From Geomobilibacter sp964431365 (lineage in GTDB: Bacteria > Desulfobacterota > Desulfuromonadia > Geobacterales > DSM-12255), in NCBI GenBank assembly GCA_964431365.1, contig CAYSJJ010000003.1, forward strand, positions 40,898 through 104,897: a DNA stretch of 64,000 nt, read 5' to 3'. Of the stretch, positions 18,634-26,076 are shown piece after piece. The notes beneath the pieces were generated by a model. The model was given only the letters and a program-made list of their open reading frames with translations. It did not search any database and was not told the DNA's origin. Made by a program: the position numbers and the translations under genes. Every line of letters begins with the position of its first letter. The stretch's first letter is position 1.

Positions 18634-19713
18634 ATGAAAAAAGGAATGGATCGAAGGACGTTTCTGAAGGGGGCGGGAGCCCTTGCCGCGGCTGCGGCGC
18701 TCCCGGTGGGACTGGTGGAGGTGGCCTGGGGGAAGAAGCCCGGGGAGACGTTCACCTTTGCCTACATCTCCGACGCCCACATCACCCAGATCAGCGGGGC
18801 GCAGTTCGTGAAGAATTTTGACAAGGGGCTGCAGAAGGCGGTGCTGGAAGTAAACTTCATGGACCCGAAGCCCGACTTCGTGGTCTTCGGCGGCGACCTG
18901 GCCCAGCTCGGCAAGAAGGAGGAGATCGACCACGGTCTGGAGATACTGAAGGAGCTGACCGTGCCGGTGAAATGGGTGATCGGGGAGCACGACTACTACC
19001 TGGACCTGGGGAAATACTGGCAGGAAAAGGTGAGCCCGCTCCACTACAGCTTCGACCACAAGGGGGTCCACTTCGTGGTCCTTAACAGTATCCTGACCGA
19101 CGACCACTGGACCCACAAGCGCTGGCCGACCCCCGAGGAGCGGATGCACCAGATGGCCCGCCTGGACAACCCTGACGGCTCCCCGTTCATGGTCAAGGAC
19201 GAGCAGATCGCCTGGCTTAAACAGGATCTGGCCAAGGTGAAGAAGGAGACCAAGCTGGTGGTCCTCTCCCATTCGCCGCTCTACAAGGTCTTCAAGCCGT
19301 GGAACTTCTGGACCGACGATGCGGAAAAGGTGCAGGCGCTTTTGAAGCCGTTCAAGTCGGTGCAGGTGCTGCACGGGCATGTCCACCAGGTGCTCTACAA
19401 CCAGATCGGCAACATCTCCTTCAATGCCTTCATGGCCACTGCCTGGCCCTGGCCCTACCCGGTTACCTATGCCCAGCTTCCCAACAAGGTGCCGGACATC
19501 ACCGTGTTCATGAACCGGGCCGACCCGTTCAAGGAGCGGGACGGCACCGGCTGGGGGAAGATCGACCTCGCCGCCGGAGGGGGCGTTGCCCATCACTACG
19601 AGCTCTGGGAGAACACTCCCCGTACCGTGCGGAAGGAGCCGGGCAAAAAGCAGCCGGCCGACGAGGCCTACCAGGACCCGAAAAAACGGATCACACCTCA
19701 GAAACACTACTGA
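18634..19713 (+). CDS. Tat-exported metallophosphoesterase
   Basis: 359 residues. The N-terminus has a twin-arginine signal (DRRTFLKGAG followed by an Ala-rich helix), so it folds in the cytoplasm and is exported by Tat. The calcineurin-like phosphoesterase motifs are in order: SDAHIT, GGDLAQLG, GEHDYY (usual GNHD with Glu for Asn), SHSPL and HGHVHQ. A di-metal centre is expected. Substrate unknown. It sits between a di-heme peroxidase and a monoheme cytochrome with short gaps, so its job is probably tied to that periplasmic redox set. Confidence 0.9.
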   Translation: MKKGMDRRTFLKGAGALAAAAALPVGLVEVAWGKKPGETFTFAYISDAHITQISGAQFVKNFDKGLQKAVLEVNFMDPKPDFVVFGGDLAQLGKKEEIDHGLEILKELTVPVKWVIGEHDYYLDLGKYWQEKVSPLHYSFDHKGVHFVVLNSILTDDHWTHKRWPTPEERMHQMARLDNPDGSPFMVKDEQIAWLKQDLAKVKKETKLVVLSHSPLYKVFKPWNFWTDDAEKVQALLKPFKSVQVLHGHVHQVLYNQIGNISFNAFMATAWPWPYPVTYAQLPNKVPDITVFMNRADPFKERDGTGWGKIDLAAGGGVAHHYELWENTPRTVRKEPGKKQPADEAYQDPKKRITPQKHY

Positions 19714-19793
19714 GAGGGCTGCATGCGTGAGCCGTGGAACCCTGTTCCCGCTGCACGCGCCCTTGTGCTGCGGCTCTCATAAGGAGGATACCT

Positions 19794-20201
19794 ATGTCGA
19801 GATTCTTGAACGGCGCCGTTGCCGTGATGTGTGCCCTGCTGCTGACTGCCGCGTCGGCCCGGGCCGACGAGTTCACCAAGGATGACCTGAAGAAGTGGGA
19901 TACCGCCTTCCAGACCGTCATGAAGGAGGGGGAGAAGATCTTCCACAGCGGCACATTAGGGAAGAACAGTGTCTCCTGCGACATGTGCCACCCGAACGCA
20001 TCCAACACCCATCCGGAAACATACCCCAAGTTCCAGAAGCAGATCGGCAAGGTGGTGGGCCTCAGGGACATGATCAACTGGTGCATCCAGAACCCGCAGG
20101 AAGGGGTGCCGCTCCTTGCCGACGATCCGCGAATGGTCGCCCTGGAGGCCTACATCCACTGGGAACGGCGCGGGGTCAAGCTGGAGCCGGGCAAGCACTG
20201 A
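19794..20201 (+). CDS. Periplasmic monoheme cytochrome c
   Basis: 135 residues from ATG 19794, preceded by AAGGAGGATA; a further-upstream in-frame start at 19734 is less likely. The signal peptide is cleaved near SARADE. One CDMCH heme site is followed by HPNASNTHPETYPKFQKQIGK, and later INWCIQNP and MVALEAYIHWERRGVKL complete a small class I-like cytochrome. The cysteine in INWC is conserved among related thiosulfate-type monoheme cytochromes, as far as I recall. Likely redox partner of the peroxidase in the same operon. Confidence 0.87.
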   Translation: MSRFLNGAVAVMCALLLTAASARADEFTKDDLKKWDTAFQTVMKEGEKIFHSGTLGKNSVSCDMCHPNASNTHPETYPKFQKQIGKVVGLRDMINWCIQNPQEGVPLLADDPRMVALEAYIHWERRGVKLEPGKH

Positions 20202-20213
20202 CCGGTCACGGGG

Positions 20214-20660
20214 ATGGCGGAACCAGCGGCAGCCAGCAGTCGTGATCCGTGGCAAGGAAAAAGGGCGCGAAGGGGTGGCGGCCGGTTGGTAGCGGCGGCT
20301 CTCCTGATCCCGCTCCTCCTCCCCCCTCTCCTGTGGGGAAACGACGGGCCATGGCTCCGGCTCGCCGAAGAGAGCCGGATGGTCCATTTCATGGAGAAGG
20401 GGGCAGCGGCCCGATCCACCGCGGGGAGCAGGGAGGTCAGGCTCAAGCGGCTCTTCCGGGAGCCGCACGGGGAGCGGGCCTACTCCCTCGACACCATGGA
20501 GGTCGACTGCGGCCGCAACCTCTATCGGTACACACTGGTCGTCATCCACGACCGGGATGACGATGTCATGCACCGCTACCGCCTGAGCGACCAGTTCACG
20601 CCGATTACACCGGGCACCATCCCCGGCCGGGTCAAAGAGGTGGTCTGTCCCGTTCCCTGA
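20214..20660 (+). CDS. Small exported protein, surface-adhesin E-like
   Basis: 148 residues. A basic N-terminus and a hydrophobic stretch (about 24-42) form a signal peptide or anchor. The mature part contains TMEVDCGRNLYRYTLVVIHDRDD and ends VKEVVCPVP; two cysteines could form a disulfide. The layout resembles the small surface-adhesin protein E domain, in which a W/Y-rich sheet follows a conserved DC pair, but the match is by eye. The start lies 12 bases after the cytochrome stop, so it belongs to the same operon. Confidence 0.6.
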   Translation: MAEPAAASSRDPWQGKRARRGGGRLVAAALLIPLLLPPLLWGNDGPWLRLAEESRMVHFMEKGAAARSTAGSREVRLKRLFREPHGERAYSLDTMEVDCGRNLYRYTLVVIHDRDDDVMHRYRLSDQFTPITPGTIPGRVKEVVCPVP

Positions 20661-20669
20661 AGTGTGTGA

Positions 20670-21104
20670 CTATTCCTTGCGTCGGTATTCGGCGGTGGGC
20701 CAGAAGGGGATCCCCCCCCGGGGGGTGAATTCGCCCCGCACCGTCAGCCAGACCGGCGAAAGGAGCTTGACCAGGTCGTTGCAGATCCGGTTCACGCACG
20801 ATTCGTGAAATTCTCCGTGCATCCTGAAGGAGCCGAGATAGAGCTTCAGGCTCTTGCTCTCCACGCAGAGCCGGTCCGGCTGGTAGTCGATGACGATCTT
20901 GGCGAAGTCGGGCTGCCCGGTCAGGGGGCAGAGGGAGGTGAACTCGGGGCACTCGATATGGACGGTCCCCACCGCACCGGCCGGGTTCCGTTCCGGCATG
21001 GCGAACGGGCTGGGAAACGATTCCAGGAGCCCGGCGTCCGGCTCGTCGTAACGGTAGTTGGTAACCCCCTGGCCAAGGGCCTTCAGGTTTTCGTGCAGTT
21101 CCAT
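20670..21104 (-). CDS. queF: NADPH-dependent 7-cyano-7-deazaguanine reductase
   Basis: 144 residues from ATG 21104, which has GAGGAG upstream; a longer in-frame start at 21143 adds residues outside the conserved fold. Type I (YkvM-like) QueF. The catalytic Cys is in FTSLCPLTGQPDFAKI, and the diagnostic QueF motif is ESKSLKLYLGSFRMHGEFHE. It reduces preQ0 to preQ1 in queuosine biosynthesis. No other queuosine gene is adjacent, and I found no preQ1 riboswitch upstream. Confidence 0.95.
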   Translation of the reverse strand: MELHENLKALGQGVTNYRYDEPDAGLLESFPSPFAMPERNPAGAVGTVHIECPEFTSLCPLTGQPDFAKIVIDYQPDRLCVESKSLKLYLGSFRMHGEFHESCVNRICNDLVKLLSPVWLTVRGEFTPRGGIPFWPTAEYRRKE

Positions 21105-21170
21105 GCAGCACTCCTCGGAAAATGATCTCCCCATACTGCCCAAAACGGGCCGCCTTGCCTACCCCTTTTT

Positions 21171-22067
21171 TCAGCGCGCCACGATGAACAGCTCGACGCT
21201 TACCAGGTCGTTGACCAGGTGCATGCCAAGCCTCTCGAACAGTTTGCCCGAGCCATAGGCGACGTTCCAGAGGGTCCGGTCGAAGTCGATGGCTGCCTGG
21301 GCCTTCAGGCTGCCGTCCTCCTGGGGGGCGATGACGGCCGGGAAGCGGATCCCACGGGAAACACCCTTGAGGGTGAGCTCTCCCTGCACCAGGTAGTTGG
21401 GGGTCCCGGGGGTGGCGCCGGCTATCGCCTCCCAGCCGGTGAGGGTGACGACGGCGGTCGGGAAGCGGGCGACGTCGAAGAAGTCCTCCGACGTGAGATG
21501 GGCGATGAGCCCCAGCCGGTACCCCTCGTCCCGGAGATCCAGGTTGCTGATCGATCCCATATCAAGGGTGATGGACCCTGACACCAGCCCCCCTGCCCGG
21601 ATGACGATCTCTCCACCTGCAAGGGCGATCCGGCCGTAGTGGCGGTTGTTGATGTTCCTGCCGGTCCATTCCAGGACGCTCTGTTCCGGGTCCAGGCGGT
21701 ACGTCCGGTCCAGGAGGTGCGGCTCGCTCGGTTCGTCTCCCGCTGCCGGTTCCAGCGGATTGCCGGCAGCTGCCCAGGCGGCAATCCCCCCTTCGAGCAC
21801 CGAGACGTCGCGGTAGCCCGCCTTGAGCAGCCGTTCCCGGGCCAGCGGGGCGGCGCGGGTCGAGCCGGTGGCGTCGTAGACCACGACTGGTGTCGACCGG
21901 TCCGGCAGCAGTTTTCCCACCGTTTCCATGAACACGACTTCGTAGATGCAGGCGTTGAGCGCGCCGGGGAGATGACGCCTCGCATACTCCTCGGGCGTGA
22001 GCACGTCCAGGAGCACCGCCCCTTCCCGCACCTTTCCCTTCAGCTCTTCACAGGTGATGGTCGCCAT
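21171..22067 (-). CDS. Rhodanese-like domain fused to YceI-like domain
   Basis: 298 residues from ATG 22067. Residues 1-95 are a rhodanese fold (EYARRHLPGALNACIYEV, then VVVYDATGST). The catalytic loop has Asp65 where active sulfurtransferases have Cys, so it should not form a persulfide. Residues 105-298 are a YceI-like lipocalin domain: RTYRLDPEQSVLEWTGRN, then LTSEDFFDVARFPTAVVTL and GELTLKGVSRGIRFP. YceI domains bind polyisoprenoid-like lipids. There is no signal peptide, whereas most YceI proteins are periplasmic, so this one is probably cytoplasmic. The open frame continues upstream over wrbA, but homology begins at the chosen ATG. Confidence 0.85.
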   Translation of the reverse strand: MATITCEELKGKVREGAVLLDVLTPEEYARRHLPGALNACIYEVVFMETVGKLLPDRSTPVVVYDATGSTRAAPLARERLLKAGYRDVSVLEGGIAAWAAAGNPLEPAAGDEPSEPHLLDRTYRLDPEQSVLEWTGRNINNRHYGRIALAGGEIVIRAGGLVSGSITLDMGSISNLDLRDEGYRLGLIAHLTSEDFFDVARFPTAVVTLTGWEAIAGATPGTPNYLVQGELTLKGVSRGIRFPAVIAPQEDGSLKAQAAIDFDRTLWNVAYGSGKLFERLGMHLVNDLVSVELFIVAR

Positions 22068-22095
22068 TGTCGCCGACCCCCTTTCCGTCAACCCC

Positions 22096-22707
22096 TCATG
22101 CCGCCAGCTTTGCCGCAATCGTCGCGACATGCCGCCCCTGGAAGCGGGCGCCCGCCAGCTCGTTCTCGCTCGGCAGCCGTTCCCCCTGGCCGCCGGCGAT
22201 GGTGGAGGCGCCATAGGGGGAGCAGCCGGTGATCTCGGTGACCCCCATCTGGCCGGCAAAGGAGTAAGGGAGGCCGACGACCACCATCCCCTGGTGGAGC
22301 AGGGTGATCATGAAGCTGAGGATCGTCGACTCCTGGCCGCCGTGCTGGGTGGCGGAGCTGGCGAAGACCCCGGCCGGCTTGCCGATCAGCGACCCCTTCA
22401 GCCAGAGCTGGCCGGTGGCGTCCAAGAACTGCCGCATCTGGCCGCACATGTTGCCGAATCGGGTCGGCGTGCCGAAGATGATGGCGTCGTAGCCCGGAAG
22501 CTCGTCCACCGTGGCGACCGGTACGTGGGCCATGGCCTTCTGCGCCTCAACGGCCCCCATCTTTTCCAGCACCTCGGTCGGCAGGGTTTCCGGCACCCGC
22601 CGCAGGACCGCCTCGGCACCGGCTATTTCGTTCACACCCGCGGCAACCGCTTCGGCCATCCTGTGGATGTGGCCGTACATGGAGTAATACAGAACCAGAA
22701 CCTTCAT
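22096..22707 (-). CDS. wrbA: NAD(P)H:quinone oxidoreductase, WrbA type
   Basis: 203 residues. A flavodoxin-like FMN protein that reduces quinones by two electrons. The N-terminal phosphate loop YYSMYGHIHRMAEA, the insertion PTRFGNMCGQMRQFLDATG and the SSATQHGGQEST loop are typical of WrbA. GGAGGTTACC precedes ATG 22707. The gene is followed after 28 bases by the rhodanese-YceI fusion, so the two may be cotranscribed. Confidence 0.96.
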   Translation of the reverse strand: MKVLVLYYSMYGHIHRMAEAVAAGVNEIAGAEAVLRRVPETLPTEVLEKMGAVEAQKAMAHVPVATVDELPGYDAIIFGTPTRFGNMCGQMRQFLDATGQLWLKGSLIGKPAGVFASSATQHGGQESTILSFMITLLHQGMVVVGLPYSFAGQMGVTEITGCSPYGASTIAGGQGERLPSENELAGARFQGRHVATIAAKLAA

Positions 22708-22751
22708 GGTAACCTCCTGCAAGTAGGTGGCAATTAGTCTTTCCTGGTGAC

Positions 22752-22779
22752 AGTGTACCCCGCTTTTTGCCGGGCACAA
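22752..22779 (-). promoter_or_regulatory. candidate wrbA promoter
   Basis: On the minus strand TTGTGC (22774-22779), 16-base spacer, TACACT (22752-22757), 45 bases before the wrbA start. An ACGGAGCAG/CTGCTCCGT hairpin at 22787-22810 lies just upstream. Confidence 0.45.
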
Positions 22780-22837
22780 TCTGCGGACGGAGCAGTAGCG
22801 TCTGCTCCGTTGAAGGGAAAAGGGGGGGGAGAAGGGC

Positions 22838-23869
22838 TTAGAAGCGGTGGGAGAGGGAGAGGTGCAGGGTGACGTCCGGCGCGGTGTAGACGGCCAGGTC
22901 TTCCGAAACCGCAATGGAGAGCGACGTGGCGGAGGAGAAATTGATGTCCCCCCCCATCCTGATCTCCAGGGCGGACTTGCTCAGTTCCCGCAGGCTGCTG
23001 CTGCCGTAGAGGGGAGTGTGGCCGTCCAGCTGCAGTTTGAGGGTGATCCAGTCGACCGGCGCGTAGCCGAAGCCGGCGACGCCGAACCCGGCCGCATGCC
23101 GCTGCTGGTCGGGAAGGACGTCGCCCCGCGTCATGACCATCCCGCCGCCGGCGCCGTAGAACCCCAGCTCACCCCACGGGTCCGGGAGGGTGAAGGTGCT
23201 GTTGGCCGTGAGCCAGAGGGCGAGGTCGGTGCTGCCGCTCCCCCGGAGCCAGGCGCTGCTGCCGGTGGGGAGCTTCAGGCTGCCGCGGAGGGCGACGGCA
23301 TTCCGGGCCGCGCCTGACGTCCCCCGATAGAGCTGCCAGCCGGCGGTCAGGCGGATATCGCCGAGCCCGAATCCCGAGTTGTCCAGCAGGAGCCGAACCT
23401 TGCCGTCCTTTTCGTAGCGGTAGAGAAGCCGGTTTTTCGTGGCGCTCTTCCGGCCCCCCTGGGGGAGGTTGAAGGTGTCGTGCCACCCCTCGATAAAGCC
23501 GTCGAAGACGCCGCCGCCATGCCCCACGACCGGGAGTTCCACTCCCGCCTCAAGGTCGTGGCCGAACCCCCGGCGGAGGCTCAGGGTGGTCCGGTAGCTC
23601 TCGCCGTCCAGAAGGATGTTTTCACTGCCGGTCTCGTCGTGGGCGAAGTTGCTGGCGATATCCTCGCTGACGTCCAGGGTATAGTTCCCGGTCGGGAGGA
23701 CCGACGCCGATCCCGCCGAAGGGAGGCCGAATATCTGGACCAGCGGGCTCTGGTTGGAGGTGGGGAACGGGTCGATCCCCGAGGCCAGGGCGGGAGCCGC
23801 TGCCAGGGTGAGGAGGGAGAGCGTAATGGCGCCGGCCCGGCCGGCCGATTTCCATGGGCAAATGGTCAT
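22838..23869 (-). CDS. DUF3187-like outer-membrane beta-barrel protein
   Basis: 343 residues with a signal peptide (cleavage after ALASG). The mature chain alternates hydrophobic and polar residues as in a beta barrel and ends in LSLSHRF, with the C-terminal Phe recognised by the Bam machinery. Segments NYTLDVSEDIASNF, LRRGFGHDLEAGVELPVVGHGGG and LPTGSSAWLRGSGSTDL match the DUF3187 pattern as I know it. It is the last gene of a minus-strand set with two PEGA lipoproteins and another barrel. Role unknown; maybe a substrate-specific porin. Confidence 0.7.
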   Translation of the reverse strand: MTICPWKSAGRAGAITLSLLTLAAAPALASGIDPFPTSNQSPLVQIFGLPSAGSASVLPTGNYTLDVSEDIASNFAHDETGSENILLDGESYRTTLSLRRGFGHDLEAGVELPVVGHGGGVFDGFIEGWHDTFNLPQGGRKSATKNRLLYRYEKDGKVRLLLDNSGFGLGDIRLTAGWQLYRGTSGAARNAVALRGSLKLPTGSSAWLRGSGSTDLALWLTANSTFTLPDPWGELGFYGAGGGMVMTRGDVLPDQQRHAAGFGVAGFGYAPVDWITLKLQLDGHTPLYGSSSLRELSKSALEIRMGGDINFSSATSLSIAVSEDLAVYTAPDVTLHLSLSHRF

Positions 23870-23872
23870 GGG

Positions 23873-24169
23873 TCAGTTCCGTTCCGGCTCGAGTTCAAAG
23901 CTGAGCACCCGGGCCTGCTCCCCTTCATAGCAGAGCACCTCCTTGGCCTCCCGGTACCCTTTCAGGCGCAGGGTGATGAGCCGTTTCTCCCGGATCAGCT
24001 GCCTGTTTTCCGGGAAGGGGACCGAGATGGTGGAAGGGGTCTTGCCGACACACTCGCCGTCCACCAGGATCTCCGCCCCCGTCGGTTTGGATTTGACGAT
24101 GTACTGGCCGGAGGTGCCGCAGCCGGCCAGCAACGTCAGGAAAAGAACACCGGCGAGCCCGCGCTTCAC
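23873..24169 (-). CDS. PEGA-domain lipoprotein
   Basis: 98 residues. The signal peptide ends in the lipobox LLAGC. The mature part is a single PEGA-like strand domain: YIVKSKPTGAEILVDGECVGKTP, a classic P-x-G-A-x-I-x-V-D-G turn. Its ATG overlaps the stop of the next upstream gene by four bases, and its stop is 3 bases before the DUF3187 gene. PEGA domains are surface or cell-wall associated and of unknown partner. Confidence 0.82.
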   Translation of the reverse strand: MKRGLAGVLFLTLLAGCGTSGQYIVKSKPTGAEILVDGECVGKTPSTISVPFPENRQLIREKRLITLRLKGYREAKEVLCYEGEQARVLSFELEPERN

Positions 24170-24501
24170 GGCTTCCCTCCACCCGGGTTCTCGCGGTTGA
24201 GAAGGAAATGGAGCGTCGGCATGTCGATGGGGTAGAGATCCCTGGTCTGGGATTCGTACCCCTCCTTCTTCACCTGGACGACGCGGCGCAGGAGCGAATC
24301 GTAGATCTCAGACTGGTTCCAGGTGAAAAAGGTCTTCACCTTGAGCGGTGTCTCCCCCACCTTGTCGCCGTCCAGGAAGATGGTGGCGCCGGCCGGTTCG
24401 GAGGTGATGAGCAGGTCCCTGGCGACCCTGGTGGTAGAACCGCAGGCCGCGAGCAGGGTCATGGCCAGGAGCGCCAGAGCGGCGATACGTAGTTGTTTCA
24501 T
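24166..24501 (-). CDS. PEGA-domain lipoprotein
   Basis: 111 residues. The signal peptide ends in LLAACGS (lipobox Cys about residue 20). The PEGA core is LLITSEPAGATIFLDGDKVGETPLKVKTFFTWNQ. It is a diverged paralogue of the next gene and overlaps it by four bases, so both are made in coupled fashion. It is followed upstream by a TraF/FadL-like barrel protein, 12 bases away. Confidence 0.82.
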   Translation of the reverse strand: MKQLRIAALALLAMTLLAACGSTTRVARDLLITSEPAGATIFLDGDKVGETPLKVKTFFTWNQSEIYDSLLRRVVQVKKEGYESQTRDLYPIDMPTLHFLLNRENPGGGKP

Positions 24502-24513
24502 GGTGATTGCTCC

Positions 24514-25977
24514 TTAAAACTGCACATTCAGGCTAAACTGGGCGCGGGCCTCTTTCGGGTACTCCGTGTCCTTGAATCTGGCGTTCTCCAGGGCCATGGC
24601 GCCGTCCAGTTCCAGATTGACCCACTTGCTGCCGACGGTCAGGCCGAAGGTCGGCACCACGCCGATCTCTCCCTCGCTCAGGTTCTTGTAGAAGCCACCC
24701 CGCAGCTTCAGCCAGGTCAGGGGGTGGATGTCGACGCCACCGCCGAAGTACTGGCTCTGCCTGCCGATCAGGATGGTGTCGTTTTTGGTCAGGTCCAGGT
24801 CGGCGGCAACCGAGAGCCAGGAAAGTGGGTCGACCGAGACCCCGGTCCGGACCTGGGGTTTGAGGCGGAAGGTCTCCTTCAGGGTCGTCCCCTGGATGGA
24901 GGCGACGGCCGGCGAGTCGAACTCGGGCGAGTTCAGGTTCTTGGCCACGATCCCCACGTTCAGCCAGTCGCTGTAGCGCCAGAGGGCGCCCAGGTCGATG
25001 CCGAACGTGGTGGTGTCCTGGTAGTGGTCGGTGATGTTCTTGACGATATCCCCCGAATCCTTGACCTTGACGATCTGGCTCTCGCCGATGAAGGCCCGGC
25101 CCCAGATCACCTTCAGGGAGGCGCCGACCCCCAGCGTCCCCAGGCTTCCCAGCTTGATGGGATGGCCGTAGGAGATCGGCACGTCGGTGGTGATGAGCCC
25201 CCTGTACTCCAGGGTCGACTGGTTGTTTTCCAGGCTGCCGGTGCTGTTCGTCATGGCGGTCCCGATCTTGACCAGGGCGTCCTTCAACTGTTCCGGCGTC
25301 TGGTTGGTCACCGGCCTGTTGTCGGTGAAATATCGGTCGATGGCGTTGGCCACGCCGGCGTTGTTGCTGAACGCGGCAGCGATTTGACTGCGCTGGGTGG
25401 TGGTGAAGAATGTCCCGGGCGTGGCCGTTGCCGCACCGATGGCTGTGGCGAAGTTCGCCTGGCTCACGCCACCGAGGGCGACCCGGCTTGCGTCGGTGGT
25501 CGGGAAGGAGGCCAGTTCCATGGTGGAGAAGCCGCCGATGGCGAAGTTCTGGTACTGGAAGCCGAGCACGGCATTGGCGTTGGCCGTCAGGGTGCCGTCA
25601 TGCCGGTTCAGGTCGTCGAGGACGCCGACAAACTGGGTCGCCTGGCTGACCAGCCCCAGGTTCTGGGCGGCACTGTTGGTCACGGAGAGGTTCAGGTCTG
25701 CCAGGTTGTTCACATCCAGCTTGCCGAGCCGGTCGACGTTCTCGGCCATGGAGGAGTTGACCCGCAGGCCGACGCCGGCGTTGAGGCGGCTGGAAAAGGC
25801 CTGCTCCTTGAAAGCGAGGCCGGCCGGGTTGTAGTACGGGGCATAGGCGTCATAGGTGCGGGCAACGCCGGCACCCCCCATGCCGAGGGCGCTGCCGATG
25901 GGCTGGAAATCGGCGGCCACGGCGGTCGAAGCCGCCAGGGCCAGGCCGCTGCCTATGAATAGGGAAAGCTTGCGCAT
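24514..25977 (-). CDS. Outer-membrane protein of the TraF_2/FadL-like group
   Basis: 487 residues with a signal peptide (cleavage after AVAAD). The N-terminal IGSALGMGGAGVARTYDAYAPYYNPAGLA is the glycine-rich NPAGL motif shared by FadL-type transporters and the conjugal-transfer TraF-like barrel proteins. The chain then has long alternating strands and ends ARAQFSLNVQF with a terminal Phe. It may transport hydrophobic compounds or act as a structural barrel. First gene of the four-gene minus-strand cluster; GGAGGAACTATAC precedes the ATG. Confidence 0.75.
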   Translation of the reverse strand: MRKLSLFIGSGLALAASTAVAADFQPIGSALGMGGAGVARTYDAYAPYYNPAGLAFKEQAFSSRLNAGVGLRVNSSMAENVDRLGKLDVNNLADLNLSVTNSAAQNLGLVSQATQFVGVLDDLNRHDGTLTANANAVLGFQYQNFAIGGFSTMELASFPTTDASRVALGGVSQANFATAIGAATATPGTFFTTTQRSQIAAAFSNNAGVANAIDRYFTDNRPVTNQTPEQLKDALVKIGTAMTNSTGSLENNQSTLEYRGLITTDVPISYGHPIKLGSLGTLGVGASLKVIWGRAFIGESQIVKVKDSGDIVKNITDHYQDTTTFGIDLGALWRYSDWLNVGIVAKNLNSPEFDSPAVASIQGTTLKETFRLKPQVRTGVSVDPLSWLSVAADLDLTKNDTILIGRQSQYFGGGVDIHPLTWLKLRGGFYKNLSEGEIGVVPTFGLTVGSKWVNLELDGAMALENARFKDTEYPKEARAQFSLNVQF

Positions 25978-26076
25978 GTATAGTTCCTCCTGAAGTGAAT
26001 GATGAGCGTTAGTTCACTCTCACATCGGCGGGGAGCTGGAAAATCTTGAATGGTACCTTGAGGTAGAGGGCCACCC

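Noticed and set aside
24493..25962. 489-codon plus-strand open frame opposite the barrel protein gene
   Set aside because: Antisense shadow; no signal peptide or domain, while the minus-strand product has a signal peptide and barrel features.
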